A stretch of DNA of 64,000 nt from Phenylobacterium sp. (lineage in GTDB: Bacteria; Pseudomonadota; Alphaproteobacteria; Caulobacterales; Caulobacteraceae): assembly GCF_004799515.1 (NCBI RefSeq), contig NZ_SSMX01000004.1, forward strand, positions 124,001 to 188,000. The letters are read 5' to 3'. Shown here piece after piece: positions 1 to 8,963 of the stretch; within the stretch, counting starts at the first letter, position 1; each line of letters opens with the position of its first letter. A program made the position numbers and the translations under genes. Below the pieces are notes generated by a model that saw only the letters and a program-made list of their open reading frames with translations, made no database searches and was not told where the DNA came from.

Positions 1-230
1 ACGGCGCCCACCGGCCAGCCCTTGCGCGCCGCATAGAGGCGCAGCGTCTGGGCCACGCAGGCGGCCAGGCCCGCCGAGACCAGCTCGTGCGGCGTGGGGC
101 CCAGATCGAGGCCGCCGCTCTCCAGCGGCTGGTCGGCGACGAACCGCGCCGGCCCGGCGCCGATCAGCATCTGCATTCCGCCCTGGCCCGGATCATACGC
201 TGTGGCGGCGCGCGCGGCGGGTTCGGTCAT
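1..230 (-). CDS. OsmC-like protein (partial, C-terminus outside window)
   Basis: Reading the minus strand from the ATG at 230 gives a protein beginning MTEPAARAATAYDPGQGG and continuing through GPTPHELVSAGLAACVAQTL and RLYAARKGWPVGAV before the window ends. This matches the N-terminal half of OsmC/Ohr-type proteins, where the P-x-ELL-x-ALxAC segment carries the first peroxidatic cysteine and the R-x-YA-x-RKGWP strand follows. The family reduces organic hydroperoxides in the cytoplasm. The second conserved cysteine would lie in the missing part. The gene has no open frame on this strand in its direct upstream neighbourhood, so it probably starts its own transcript. Confidence 0.8.
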   Translation of the reverse strand, partial: MTEPAARAATAYDPGQGGMQMLIGAGPARFVADQPLESGGLDLGPTPHELVSAGLAACVAQTLRLYAARKGWPVGA

Positions 231-595
231 GTGGCGATCTCCTCAAACGGCAGGGATAAGGTGGCGGCGGCGCAATCGCGGTTACGCGGCGTTTCAGCGT
301 GCCTCTGCTTCGGTGCGGTTTGGAGACGAACCGGATACGAACCGGCCCTACTCACGCCCCGGACGCCCTCGAGTTTGGCATTGTTCGGCGCGGCGTCCTT
401 CCTCCCCCCAAGCCCGTCCCGCCGCACACCAAGGAAAGGCTCCGCAAGCCAGAACCCCCAAGGTCCTGCGGCGCCACCAGCGGCCCCTCCGTCCCCACGG
501 GGGGGCCGTTTTCCGTTTTGCGGCCCAGGGAACGCGAGGTGAGCCCGCCCCGTTGTCGCTGTCTCGCGTGTGTCGCGTATCCAGGAGGACCCGAG
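231..595. other. Intergenic region with one GC hairpin and no convincing gene
   Basis: This 365-base stretch separates the leftward OsmC gene from the small rightward gene at 596. The open frames crossing it are low-complexity, rich in R/P/A, and have no plausible ribosome site, so I read them as chance. The only structured part is a hairpin with a T-rich tail at 481-512 (listed separately). No tRNA, SRP or tmRNA signature was found. Confidence 0.5.
481..512 (+). terminator. Candidate intrinsic terminator
   Basis: CGGCCCC at 481-487 pairs with GGGGCCG at 502-508 and is followed by TTTTCCGTTTT. On the plus strand this is the layout of a rho-independent terminator. No gene clearly ends just before it, so it may end an unannotated short transcript or be an isolated hairpin. 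Confidence 0.4.
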
Positions 596-787
596 ATGAC
601 CGGCCAGCCGCATCCTCAATCCGATCCCATCAAGCCGAACCCGGAGGCGCCGCGTCCGCCGCAGCAGGGCAAGGACATAGGCCCCAAGCTCGGCCGCGAC
701 CAGCCCGGCCGAGGCCTCGACACCGGTGTCGACATCGGTTCCATCCAGCCCGGCGCCAGCGGCGACTCCGCCGCCCTCGACGACTAG
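596..787 (+). CDS. Small hypothetical protein, 63 aa
   Basis: The start is chosen at ATG 596 because AGGAGGA lies at 584-590 with normal spacing. A longer in-frame opening exists upstream, but its composition is random-like. The product begins MTGQPHPQSDPIKPNPEAP and is rich in P, G, D and Q. It has no hydrophobic segment, no cysteine and no recognisable domain, and looks intrinsically disordered and acidic at the C-terminus (SGDSAALDD). I do not recognise a family. It stands alone, with a palindromic repeat element directly downstream. Confidence 0.55.
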   Translation: MTGQPHPQSDPIKPNPEAPRPPQQGKDIGPKLGRDQPGRGLDTGVDIGSIQPGASGDSAALDD

Positions 788-800
788 GCCACACCCATAC

Positions 801-926
801 CGCTCGTCCCGGCGAAGGCCGGGACCCAGATGGAATGGCGCAGTTGTGGGCTCTACGAATTCGGAGCCCATTCCCGTCAGTTGCTCAGCTTTGAGATCTG
901 GATTCCGGCCTTCGCGGAATGAGCGG
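801..926. repeat. Palindromic intergenic repeat, family A (complete, two arms)
   Basis: Left arm CGCTCGTCCCGGCGAAGG (from 801) is an imperfect reverse complement of the right arm that ends CCTTCGCGGAATGAGCG (to 925). Each arm is itself a small hairpin around GCGAAGGC. Between them TGGGCTC (847-853) pairs with GAGCCCA (864-870). The same arm sequence recurs near 22.5, 26.7, 51.4 and 56.1 kb, and a relative occurs at 32.6 kb, so this is a dispersed REP/MITE-like element, here between two genes. Confidence 0.8.
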
Positions 927-946
927 GGAGAGGCCAAATTTGCGCC

Positions 947-1591
947 CTACGCCGGCTCGCCCGCGCGCATATGCGGCGGGCCGCCGGCGGCGACCATGGC
1001 GGCGAACTCCTCGCGGGAGTTGACCTTGGGCATGGACGTGTCCGGGACCGCCACGCCCAGGAAGCCGCAGAGCGGCGCCCAGCCGTCGCTGACCCGATAG
1101 ACCAGCAACCGATCGGCCGGGATGGTCTCGCGCACCGTGCGGTTATGCGCCAGGTAGACCGAGATCACGTGGTCGCGGTCGTGCATGCGAACGTCGAACA
1201 GCTCGTAGATCACCTTGCGCAGCATGCGCAGGAACGGCGCCTCGACGTCGGCCGGGATGTCGTTCTTGAAGATCGTCGCTTGGGTGGACTCGAACCAGTC
1301 GTCCGGATCGCGTTCGGTCAGGATCACCTTGGCCTCGGGATAGGCCGCCGCCAGCTCCCGGTAGAAGGTGGCGCTCGGCCAGTCGACGGTCGCGCTGTAG
1401 CCGGCGAAGATCTTCGCCCAGTCGGCCCGCGCCGGATCGAGCGCGGCCTCGTACCACCAGTCCGGGGCGGCCGGGTTCTTGAAAACCTCGATCATGTGGT
1501 AGCAGGGCCCGAGACCCAGCGCCTCGAGCGCCAGCTTCAGGGACATGGTCCCCGTGCGGCCGAAACCGGCCCCGATCACCTTCAATGTCAT
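947..1591 (-). CDS. Sulfotransferase family protein, 214 aa
   Basis: The protein starts MTLKVIGAGFGRTGTMSLK, which is the 5'-phosphosulfate-binding loop of PAPS-dependent sulfotransferases (the short Sulfotransfer_4-type family with G-x-GRTGT-x-S). Further signatures are LGPCYHMIEV, a WPSATFYRELAAAYPEAKVI strand-helix, and TERDPDDWFES, where the R/S pair contacts the 3'-phosphate. The family usually takes about 200-250 residues, so it is full length. ATG 1591 is preferred over an in-frame ATG at 1663 because the protein family begins right before the glycine loop. It is transcribed divergently from cysK. The acceptor substrate cannot be told from sequence. Confidence 0.82.
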   Translation of the reverse strand: MTLKVIGAGFGRTGTMSLKLALEALGLGPCYHMIEVFKNPAAPDWWYEAALDPARADWAKIFAGYSATVDWPSATFYRELAAAYPEAKVILTERDPDDWFESTQATIFKNDIPADVEAPFLRMLRKVIYELFDVRMHDRDHVISVYLAHNRTVRETIPADRLLVYRVSDGWAPLCGFLGVAVPDTSMPKVNSREEFAAMVAAGGPPHMRAGEPA

Positions 1592-1743
1592 GCGCCCCAA
1601 GCCCCCGACGGGCTGCCGTGTCCAAAGCCCGCTGCAAGCTTGGCCTGAAGTTCTGCGCCTCACAAGAACAGCGTTCGATTGACTTCCGAAACAGGCGCGG
1701 CCTTGAGTCCCGCCACCTGAAGCGCAACGGACGGACGCGGAAG

Positions 1744-2796
1744 ATGGCCAGACACGACAGCATCCTGGGCACGGTTGGAAACACCCCTGTGGTCCGGATC
1801 AACCGCCTCGCGCCGCAGGGCGTGAACCTCTACGTCAAGCTCGAGGCCTTCAACCCGCTGGGCTCGGTCAAGGACCGCCTGGCCCTGGGCGTCATCGAGG
1901 CGGCCGAGAAGTCCGGCGCGCTGAAGCCCGGCCAGACGGTGATCGAGGCCACCAGCGGCAACACCGGCATCGGCCTCGCCATGGTCTGCGCCGCCAAGGG
2001 CTATCCCCTCGTCGTCACCATGGCCGAGAGCTTCTCCATCGAGCGGCGCCGGCTGATGCGCTTCCTGGGCGCCAAGGTGGTGCTCACCCCCGCCGCCCAC
2101 CGCGCCACCGGCATGCTCTTGAAGACCGAGGAGCTGGCGGAGACGCACGGCTGGTTCATGACCCGCCAGTTCTCCAACGAGGCCAACGCCGACTTCCACT
2201 CCAAGACCACGGCGGTGGAGATCCTTGACGACTTCGCGGGCGAGCAGCTCGACTACTGGGTCACCGGCTACGGCACCGGCGGCACCCTGAAGGGCGTCGG
2301 CCGCGTGCTCCGCGAAAAGAGCCCCGCCACCAAGATCGTGGTCTGCGAACCGGCCGACGCGGCCCTGATCGCCAGCGGCGAGCCGCAGGCCCAGAACCCC
2401 GACGGCTCCCCCGCCGCCGGCCATCCGGCCTGGAAGCCGCACCCCATGCAGGGCTGGACCCCGGACTTCATCGCCAAGCTGGCCGGCGACGCGGTGAGCG
2501 GCCACCTGATCGACCGCCTGGAGCAGATCGCCGGCCCCGAGGCCATGCGCCTCAGCCAGGAGCTCGCCAAGCAGGAAGGCATCTTCTGCGGCATCACCTC
2601 CGGCGCCACCTTCGCCGGCGCGCTGAAGGTCGCCGCCGAGGCGCCCAAGGGAACGACCATCCTGGCGATGCTGCCCGACACCGGCGAGCGCTATCTCTCC
2701 ACCCCGCTCTTCGCCGACGTCCCCGTCGACATGACCGAGGAGGAAGCCGCCATCTTCCGCTCCACCCCGATGTTCGCCGACCAGCCGGCGACCTAG
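1744..2796 (+). CDS. cysK: Cysteine synthase A-type PLP enzyme
   Basis: A 350-residue fold-type II PLP enzyme that makes L-cysteine from O-acetylserine and sulfide in the cytoplasm. Motifs in order are GNTPVVRIN (12-20), FNPLGSVKDR with Schiff-base Lys43, EATSGNTGIGLA for substrate carboxylate binding, GYGTGGTLKGVGRVL for the PLP phosphate, and GITSGAT near the C-terminus. ATG 1744 follows a purine-rich stretch; the longer frame upstream lacks family similarity. The protein is 30-40 residues longer than E. coli CysK because of an insert around NPDGSPAAGHPAWKPH and a C-terminal tail. A GNAT gene follows 17 bases after the stop, suggesting co-transcription. Confidence 0.9.
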   Translation: MARHDSILGTVGNTPVVRINRLAPQGVNLYVKLEAFNPLGSVKDRLALGVIEAAEKSGALKPGQTVIEATSGNTGIGLAMVCAAKGYPLVVTMAESFSIERRRLMRFLGAKVVLTPAAHRATGMLLKTEELAETHGWFMTRQFSNEANADFHSKTTAVEILDDFAGEQLDYWVTGYGTGGTLKGVGRVLREKSPATKIVVCEPADAALIASGEPQAQNPDGSPAAGHPAWKPHPMQGWTPDFIAKLAGDAVSGHLIDRLEQIAGPEAMRLSQELAKQEGIFCGITSGATFAGALKVAAEAPKGTTILAMLPDTGERYLSTPLFADVPVDMTEEEAAIFRSTPMFADQPAT

Positions 2797-2813
2797 CGGA
2801 CGACCCTGCCCCC

Positions 2814-3296
2814 ATGCCGTCCGCCCTCGACATCGCGGTCCGCCGGGCGCGCGCGGACGACGATCCGGTGCTCCGGGCGATCCTGCACGACACCTATGAG
2901 AGCACCTGGCGGCCGCAGCTGACCCCCGCCGCGGCGCAGGCCTTCCGCGACGAGGACCGGCCGGCAGCCTATGTCGCGGCGCGCGGCGGCCAGTTCTGGA
3001 TCGCCGAGCGGGACGGCGAGGTCATCGCCTTCGTGGATTGGGAGGCCGACTTCGTGAATGCCCTGCACGTCCGCTCGGCCGCCGCGCGGACCGGCGCCGG
3101 CCGCCGCCTGATGGACCAGGCCGAGGCCGGGATCGCGGCCGCCGGCTTTGCCGCCGCGCGCCTGGAGACCGACACCTTCAACACCCGCGCCCGCGCCTTC
3201 TACGCCGCCCGCGGCTACCGCGAAGCCGACCGCTATCCCGACACCGAATGGGACAGCGGCCTCACCACCCTCCTGCTGGTGAAGGCGCTGCGCTAG
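2814..3296 (+). CDS. GNAT family N-acetyltransferase, 160 aa
   Basis: The sequence has the GNAT order: an N-terminal strand-helix with DDDPVLRAILHDTYES, a central GQFWIAERDGEVIAFVDW strand pair, the acetyl-CoA pyrophosphate loop RTGAGRRLMDQAEAGIAAAG, and the closing FYAARGYREADRYPD motif. These proteins move an acetyl group from acetyl-CoA to an amine. The substrate is unknown. It begins 17 bases downstream of cysK and is probably in the same transcript, but this does not fix its role; serine acetyltransferase (CysE) is a different, hexapeptide-repeat family. Confidence 0.85.
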   Translation: MPSALDIAVRRARADDDPVLRAILHDTYESTWRPQLTPAAAQAFRDEDRPAAYVAARGGQFWIAERDGEVIAFVDWEADFVNALHVRSAAARTGAGRRLMDQAEAGIAAAGFAAARLETDTFNTRARAFYAARGYREADRYPDTEWDSGLTTLLLVKALR

Positions 3297-3435
3297 GGCG
3301 CGCGACCGCTAGGTAGAATCCACGGATCGCCCGGCGCCGGGGGCTTCGATATGTTCGACCCCAGCAGTCACCAGGGCGGCTCCAGTCGGCGTCACAGAGC
3401 CCCCCACTGCCAGCGACCGCCAGTAGGAGCCGTCC

Positions 3436-5682
3436 ATGTTCACGGTCTTGACCTGCATCGCAGATCAACATGACCCGAGACTGCTCCTGGTCGCCCTGGT
3501 GATCTGCGTCCTGTCGGCGGCCACGGGCCTGTCCATCTACGCCCGGGCCGCGGCGACCCGCGGGGTCGCACGCACAGCCTGGTGCGCGTTCGCCGGCTTC
3601 GTCACGGGTTGCGGCGTGTGGGCGACCCACTTCCTGTCGATGCTGGCCTACCAGGCCCGCCTGCGGATCGCCTATGACTTCGACCTGACCGCGATCTCCC
3701 TCGCCGCGGCGATCGCCATCCTGTCCTGCGGTTTCTTCATCGCCGCGCGCAGCCGGAAAACCCCGGGCCGGATGCTGGGCGGCGCCACCCTCGGCGCCGG
3801 CGTTGTGGCCATGCATCTGGTGGGCGAGGCCGCCGCGCGCGGACCGGTCATCCTGCAGTTCGACAGAGGCCTCTTCGCCGCCGCGTTGGTGATCGGGCCG
3901 ATCCTGGGCGCCGCCGCCATGGCGGTCGTCGGGCGAGGCGCGCTGGTGCGGCGGATCTGGGCCGGCGCCGGCCTGCTGGTCCTGGCGATCTGCAGCCTGC
4001 ATTTCGCCGCCACGGCCGCGATTACGCTCGCGCCGGATGCGGTGCTGGCGGGGCCGGACGCGGCCTCGGCCCGCATGTCCCTGGCCTTCGACGCCGGCGC
4101 GGTCGCCAGCTTGGTCCTGATCACTGCGATCGCCATGCTGGCCGTGTCGCGGCTGAGCGCCCTGGCTGCGCTGTCCAGCCTCCACTCGGCCCTGGACGAA
4201 GCGCCAAGCGCCATCGGTTTCTTCGACAGCAAGCAGCGGCTGACCTTCTGGAACCAACCCTATGCGGAGCTCTTCGAGGTCTTTGGCCTGGAGCCGGCCG
4301 TCGGCCTGCGTTTCGACACCATACTGGCCGCCGCGATGGCGGCGGGCGTGCCCTACAGGGCCGGCCATGAGGCGGCGCAGGCCGGCGCCTTCTCCTGGGA
4401 CAATCCCCCCGACGAGCTCGAACTTCCCGACGGCCGGGCGATCCATGCAAAACTGGGCCCGACCCGTGATGGGGGCATGGTCGCCGTGCTGGTGGACGTG
4501 ACCCAGGCGCGCCAGGCCGAACGGCTCGCCAATGAGGCGCGCGAACGCGCCGAGGCGGCCAACCGGCTGAAGAGCGACTTCCTGGCCACCATGGGCCATG
4601 AGATCCGCACCCCGCTGAACGGGGTCCTGGGCATGGCCCATGTGATGGAGGCCAGTCCCCTCGAACCCGCGCAACGCGAGCGGCTGCAGGTCATCAAGAC
4701 GTCAGGGGAAAGCCTGCTCGGCCTGCTCAACGACATGCTGGACCTCGCCAAGATTGAGGCCGGCTACATGAAGCTGGATGACTCGGCGTTCGACTTGGAG
4801 GCGACGCTGCGGCAGGCCTGCGAAAGCTTCGCCACCATGGCTGCGGAGAAGGGTGTGGCATTCGACTTCTGCCTCGCCCCGGCCGCCGCCGGACAATGGC
4901 GCGGCGATCCCAAGCGGATGCGCCAGGTGGTCGCCAATCTGGTCGCCAATGCCGTGAAATTCACCGCTACCGGCGCGGTTGGCGTCGTCGTGGACACCAC
5001 GGAAACGGGCCTGCGCATCGTCGTGCGGGACACCGGCATCGGCATGAAGCCCGAGCAGATCCCGCAACTCTTCGAGAAATTCACCCAGGCGGACAGCTCC
5101 AGCACCCGGCAGTTCGGGGGCACCGGGCTGGGCCTGGCGATCTGCCGTGAATTGACCGAGCTGATGGGCGGGACCCTGACGGCGGACAGCATTGAGGGCC
5201 AAGGCTCGATCTTCACCTTCGAAGCCCCGCTCGTCATCTTGGCGCCGGCCGACGCCCCGCGGCCTGAGCCCGCGAACAAGCCACAGCCCGGCGGACGGCT
5301 GCGCGTCCTGGCGGCGGAGGATAATCTCATCAACCAGAAGGTCCTGGCCGGCCTGTTGGAATCCGTGGACGCCGATCTTGTGATGGTCGCCGATGGCGAG
5401 GAAGCCGTGGCGGCCTATCGCCAGGGCGGCTTCGACGTGGTGCTGATGGATATCCGGATGCCGAAGATGAGCGGCATCGAGGCGACCAGGGCCATCCGCG
5501 CCTGGGAAGCTCAGCACGGCCTGCCGCAAGTCCCGATCCTGGCGGTCACCGCCAATATGATGACCCACCATGTCGCAGGCTATCTGGCCGCGGGCATGGA
5601 CGGGGTGATCGCCAAACCGATCGAGCTGAAAAAGCTCCTGGCCGCCCTGGCGGAGATCTCACCCCTGGCGCGCGCCGCCTAG
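3436..5682 (+). CDS. MHYT-domain hybrid sensor histidine kinase, 748 aa
   Basis: An inner-membrane sensor. Residues 1-250 form about seven transmembrane helices with the three MHYT-type motifs in degraded form (THFLSML, AMHLVG, LHFAATA), a domain proposed to bind copper and sense O2, CO or NO. A short PAS-like segment follows (EAPSAIGFFDSKQRLTFWNQP). Next come HisKA with His388 in MGHEIRTPLNG, HATPase (NAVKFTATG, DTGIGM, GTGLGLAI) and a C-terminal receiver domain with phospho-acceptor Asp672 in LMDIRMPK and Lys in IAKPIEL. AGGAG at 3425-3429 sets the start. No Hpt domain is present, so phosphorelay would need a partner. It converges on the response regulator at 5679 with overlapping stop codons. 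Confidence 0.9.
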   Translation: MFTVLTCIADQHDPRLLLVALVICVLSAATGLSIYARAAATRGVARTAWCAFAGFVTGCGVWATHFLSMLAYQARLRIAYDFDLTAISLAAAIAILSCGFFIAARSRKTPGRMLGGATLGAGVVAMHLVGEAAARGPVILQFDRGLFAAALVIGPILGAAAMAVVGRGALVRRIWAGAGLLVLAICSLHFAATAAITLAPDAVLAGPDAASARMSLAFDAGAVASLVLITAIAMLAVSRLSALAALSSLHSALDEAPSAIGFFDSKQRLTFWNQPYAELFEVFGLEPAVGLRFDTILAAAMAAGVPYRAGHEAAQAGAFSWDNPPDELELPDGRAIHAKLGPTRDGGMVAVLVDVTQARQAERLANEARERAEAANRLKSDFLATMGHEIRTPLNGVLGMAHVMEASPLEPAQRERLQVIKTSGESLLGLLNDMLDLAKIEAGYMKLDDSAFDLEATLRQACESFATMAAEKGVAFDFCLAPAAAGQWRGDPKRMRQVVANLVANAVKFTATGAVGVVVDTTETGLRIVVRDTGIGMKPEQIPQLFEKFTQADSSSTRQFGGTGLGLAICRELTELMGGTLTADSIEGQGSIFTFEAPLVILAPADAPRPEPANKPQPGGRLRVLAAEDNLINQKVLAGLLESVDADLVMVADGEEAVAAYRQGGFDVVLMDIRMPKMSGIEATRAIRAWEAQHGLPQVPILAVTANMMTHHVAGYLAAGMDGVIAKPIELKKLLAALAEISPLARAA

Positions 5683-6311
5683 CGGCCGCCGGCGACCAAC
5701 GGCTCGACCCCCGCTGACAGCGCGATCCGCACCGCCGCCGAGAGGCTCCTGGCGTCCAGCTTGTCCATCACATTGGCCCGGTAGATTTCGACGGTCCGGA
5801 CGCTGATATCGAGCTCATAGGCTATCAGCTTGTTGGGCAGGCCCGCCAGGAGACCCCGGAGGACCTCAGACTCGCGGCGGGTGAGCTTGGCGACTCCGGC
5901 CTTGGCCTGGGCGGTCATCGCCCGGTCCTCCGTGGTCGCCTCCAGCTTGACGAAGGCGTCATGGACCGCCTCGAGCAGCTGGTCGTTCAGGTAAGGCTTT
6001 TCGAGGAACTCGAAGGCTCCGTGCTTCATGGCGCGGACCGCGATCGAGATGTCGCCCTGGCCGGTGAGCACGATGACCGGGAAATTGATCCCGCGGTCGG
6101 CCATCCGGCGCTGCACCTCCAGGCCGTCCATCTGCGGCATGTGGATGTCGAGCAGGACGCAGGCGGGAATGGCGGGGTCGACCTTGGCCAGGAATTCGAC
6201 GCCGGACGCATAGGCGGTGACGTTGTAGCCGGAGGCCCCGAGCAGCAGATCGGCCGATTCCCGGACGTCGTCGTCATCGTCCACGATGTGAAGCGTCCGC
6301 CGGCTAGGCAT
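5679..6311 (-). CDS. FixJ/NarL-type response regulator, 210 aa
   Basis: Residues 7-125 are a receiver domain with acidic pocket DDDDD (11-15), phospho-acceptor Asp55 in LLDIHMPQ, Thr in VIVLTGQGD and Lys in FLEKPY. The C-terminal LuxR-type HTH runs LTRRESEVLRGLLAGLPNKLIAYELDIS then VRTVEIYRANVMDKL. This is the FixJ layout, a phosphorylation-activated transcription factor. ATG 6311 was chosen because it overlaps the last 8 bases of the upstream kinase gene, a typical coupled pair. Its stop codon shares the bases CTAG with the stop of the convergent hybrid kinase. Target genes are unknown; no FixK gene is in the window. Confidence 0.9.
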   Translation of the reverse strand: MPSRRTLHIVDDDDDVRESADLLLGASGYNVTAYASGVEFLAKVDPAIPACVLLDIHMPQMDGLEVQRRMADRGINFPVIVLTGQGDISIAVRAMKHGAFEFLEKPYLNDQLLEAVHDAFVKLEATTEDRAMTAQAKAGVAKLTRRESEVLRGLLAGLPNKLIAYELDISVRTVEIYRANVMDKLDARSLSAAVRIALSAGVEPLVAGGR

Positions 6312-8682
6312 GCTGCAGCTCCTTTGTCGCCAAGGGGATCGTAAAACGGAAATCGGCGCCGCCGCCCCTTGGGCAGGGCTCCTCCAGCCACATCCGTCCG
6401 CCATGGGCCTCGACGATGCGCCGGCAGATCGACAGGCCGACGCCCATGCCGTCGTTCTTGGTCGAGACGAAGGGCGAGAAGAGCCGCGTGGAAAGGTCGG
6501 GCGCGACGCCTGGACCGCTGTCACGGACCGAGACCTCGACCATGCCGCGCTTGGCCGCAGTGCTGATGGTCAGGATGTGGGGCTTGGGCTGGTCGCGCAT
6601 GGCCTCATTGGCGTTGCGCACCAGGTTGACCAGGATCTGCTGGATCTGGATGCGGTCGGCCAGGATGCGGGCGGCCTTGGGCGAGAAGTCGAAGCACACC
6701 TCGATCCCGTCGGCCTTGGCGTTGGGCGCGCCCAGGGCCACGGCGTCCTCGATCAGCCGGTCGAGCTGTTCGATGCGGGCGTCGGCCTCGCCACGGGCGA
6801 TGAAGTCTCGCAGCCGCCGGACGATCTCACCGGCCCGCACCGCCTGGCCCTCGGCTTGGTTGGCGGCGCGGACGATACGCCCGCGCGCGGTCTCGTCGAG
6901 TTCGCGGCCGCCATCGCTCAGCATGATCTTCAAAGCGCCCACCGAGTTACCGATCGCGGTCAGGGGCTGGTTGAGCTCGTGCGCCAGGGCCGCGGCCATC
7001 TCGCCCATGGCGCTGAGCCGGGACACATGGGCCAGTTCGGAGCGCAATTGCGCCAGGTGATCGCCGCGCAGCGCCAGCTCGGCTTGGGCCTGCCATTCCT
7101 CGGTTACGTCGCGGTAAACGGTGATCGTGCGCTCGTGAACCCCCGCCGCCGAGTAGAAAAACCGCCGCACGCCGTGCAGGCGTCGGACCTCGCCGTCTGG
7201 GCGCCGGATGGTCACGTCGTCGACGACGTAGGGGCGTCGTTCCGCGACCGCGGCGTCGGCCAGGCGAAGGACCTCATCGAGGTTCTCAACGACCATCCGG
7301 CCACGGATGCCGGACAAGGACCCGTTCATCTCCCCTGGGCCGACGCCGAAGATGCGCTCCAGTCCTTCATCGGCGATGAGCCGGTCGGCCAGGACATCGC
7401 TGTCGCCGATGCCGAGGTCGTACCCGCTGATGGCGAGGGTCAGGCGCTCCTGGCTCTCGCGCAGCGAGGCCTCGGCGAGCTTCAGATCGGTGATGTCGCT
7501 GATGGTGCCGACGACGCGATCCTCTTCATCCGAGGCGCCTTTCTGGAGCACCCATTGCAGGGCCACCCAGCGAACGGCTCCGGTCTTGGTCCAATGCTGA
7601 ATCTCGCCACGCCATTCGCCATGGTCCCGGATGGCGGCGCGGGTCGCCTCGCGGACAGACGCGCCTTCGACATTGAGGAATTCGCCGGGCCGGCGGCCCA
7701 GCACCTCGGCGGCGGTCCAGCCGTAAAGCGCCTCGCACGCGGCCGGCCAGTGCCGGAGCTTTCCGTGGCCATCGACGATCATCACGGTCGACCGTTCCAG
7801 CGCCTTGGCGAGGCTGTCCCGCTGGGTCCGCTCCCGGCCCAGCATCTGCGCCGCCCAGAAGGCCAGGAACAGCAGGGCCACCGCGCTTAGCACGATGATC
7901 AGCAGCATCCGCACATCCGGCCCGTAGAGATCGGTGCGCACGCCGATATTGGCGAGCGTCCCGAAGGCGATCGGGATGAGAGCCACCGGCGTCAGCAGGC
8001 GCGCCATGCGGCCCTGCTCGCCACCGCTGGCGACCAGCCGCACCCAGCCGGCGTCGCGCTTCAGGATCAGGGCGCCGGCGCAAAGCGCGCCGACCCCGAC
8101 GGAGGTGTTGAGCGCGATGCGCAGGCTCTGGTGCAGGATCGTCAGCTGCGAGGGATCCTGTAGCAGGAATGGCAGGATCGACAGGCTGGCGAGCAGGGCG
8201 CCGAGGCTGGCGGCGCTAAGGGCCAGGAGCTTCAGCCACCGCTGGCGCACTCCCACGCCCAGCAGCGAGGCGGCGTAGAGCGCGATCACCGCGCAGGTGA
8301 TGAGGCTGGGCCGCCCCGGCCACAACGGCGACGGCCGCTGGGCGAGCACCGCGCGGCGGTAGAGCATCAGGTCGATCGGGACCGCGTGGGGCGAAGCGTA
8401 GGCCGCGAGCCAGATGGCGCAGGCCGCCAGAAGCACCACGCCGGCGATGCGGGCGAGCCAGCGCCGGCCGACCGCTGCGCCAACGAGGCCCGTCGCACCG
8501 ATGATCAAGGCGACGGCGGTGGTCGGCTGCAGCGCGATAGCGCCCACCACCACCGAGGTCAGCACAACATTGCCAGTCTGCCAGCCGAGGAGAGCGGCGA
8601 GCGCGATGGTCACGACACCGATCGCGATGAAGACCACGAATCGCTCCGGCCGCCGCAACCGCTGCGCGACTCTTAGGTCCAT
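6304..8682 (-). CDS. FixL-like membrane sensor histidine kinase, 792 aa
   Basis: Residues 1-280 hold about eight hydrophobic segments (for example VVFIAIGVVTIALAALLGW and MLLIIVLSAVALLFLAFW), forming a membrane sensor region. Two PAS domains follow (about 290-410, with W-x-A-ALYGWTAAEVLGRRP; and about 425-545). The kinase core is HisKA with His568 in LAHELNQP and a HATPase with NLVRNANEAM, RDSGPGV and GVGLSICRRI. The HELNQP core is typical of FixL/DctB-type kinases that pair with FixJ-type regulators. I see no obvious haem-PAS signature, so the signal need not be oxygen. It overlaps the regulator gene by 8 bases and forms an operon with it. Confidence 0.9.
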   Translation of the reverse strand: MDLRVAQRLRRPERFVVFIAIGVVTIALAALLGWQTGNVVLTSVVVGAIALQPTTAVALIIGATGLVGAAVGRRWLARIAGVVLLAACAIWLAAYASPHAVPIDLMLYRRAVLAQRPSPLWPGRPSLITCAVIALYAASLLGVGVRQRWLKLLALSAASLGALLASLSILPFLLQDPSQLTILHQSLRIALNTSVGVGALCAGALILKRDAGWVRLVASGGEQGRMARLLTPVALIPIAFGTLANIGVRTDLYGPDVRMLLIIVLSAVALLFLAFWAAQMLGRERTQRDSLAKALERSTVMIVDGHGKLRHWPAACEALYGWTAAEVLGRRPGEFLNVEGASVREATRAAIRDHGEWRGEIQHWTKTGAVRWVALQWVLQKGASDEEDRVVGTISDITDLKLAEASLRESQERLTLAISGYDLGIGDSDVLADRLIADEGLERIFGVGPGEMNGSLSGIRGRMVVENLDEVLRLADAAVAERRPYVVDDVTIRRPDGEVRRLHGVRRFFYSAAGVHERTITVYRDVTEEWQAQAELALRGDHLAQLRSELAHVSRLSAMGEMAAALAHELNQPLTAIGNSVGALKIMLSDGGRELDETARGRIVRAANQAEGQAVRAGEIVRRLRDFIARGEADARIEQLDRLIEDAVALGAPNAKADGIEVCFDFSPKAARILADRIQIQQILVNLVRNANEAMRDQPKPHILTISTAAKRGMVEVSVRDSGPGVAPDLSTRLFSPFVSTKNDGMGVGLSICRRIVEAHGGRMWLEEPCPRGGGADFRFTIPLATKELQHA

Positions 8683-8963
8683 AAATACCCCGAACGACGT
8701 TATATTTCGATCAGAAGGACATAGGCCGACGATCTATGCCAGTCGCTTTCTTGTCGCAGCGCCTTCTTGTGCCGGAGAGCAGAACGAATTCTGTCAGTGA
8801 CTCCAAGGTTTAGACTGTTTCAATCTGAAATCTTACCAAGCACTGGGCCGAGGATAACGCGTTTTGCGAACTCCGGCCTCTGTAGTTTCCCTGGGTTGGG
8901 GCGTTTCCGAGCGCCTTCTAGACTCCCGGCGTCGCCTGGTTTTCCGCATTCCGCGGCCGGGCG

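Noticed and set aside
310..370. tRNA-like T-arm on the minus strand (CCGGTTCGTATCCGG)
   Set aside because: A T-stem/loop can be drawn but no matching acceptor, D-arm or anticodon arm exists around it.
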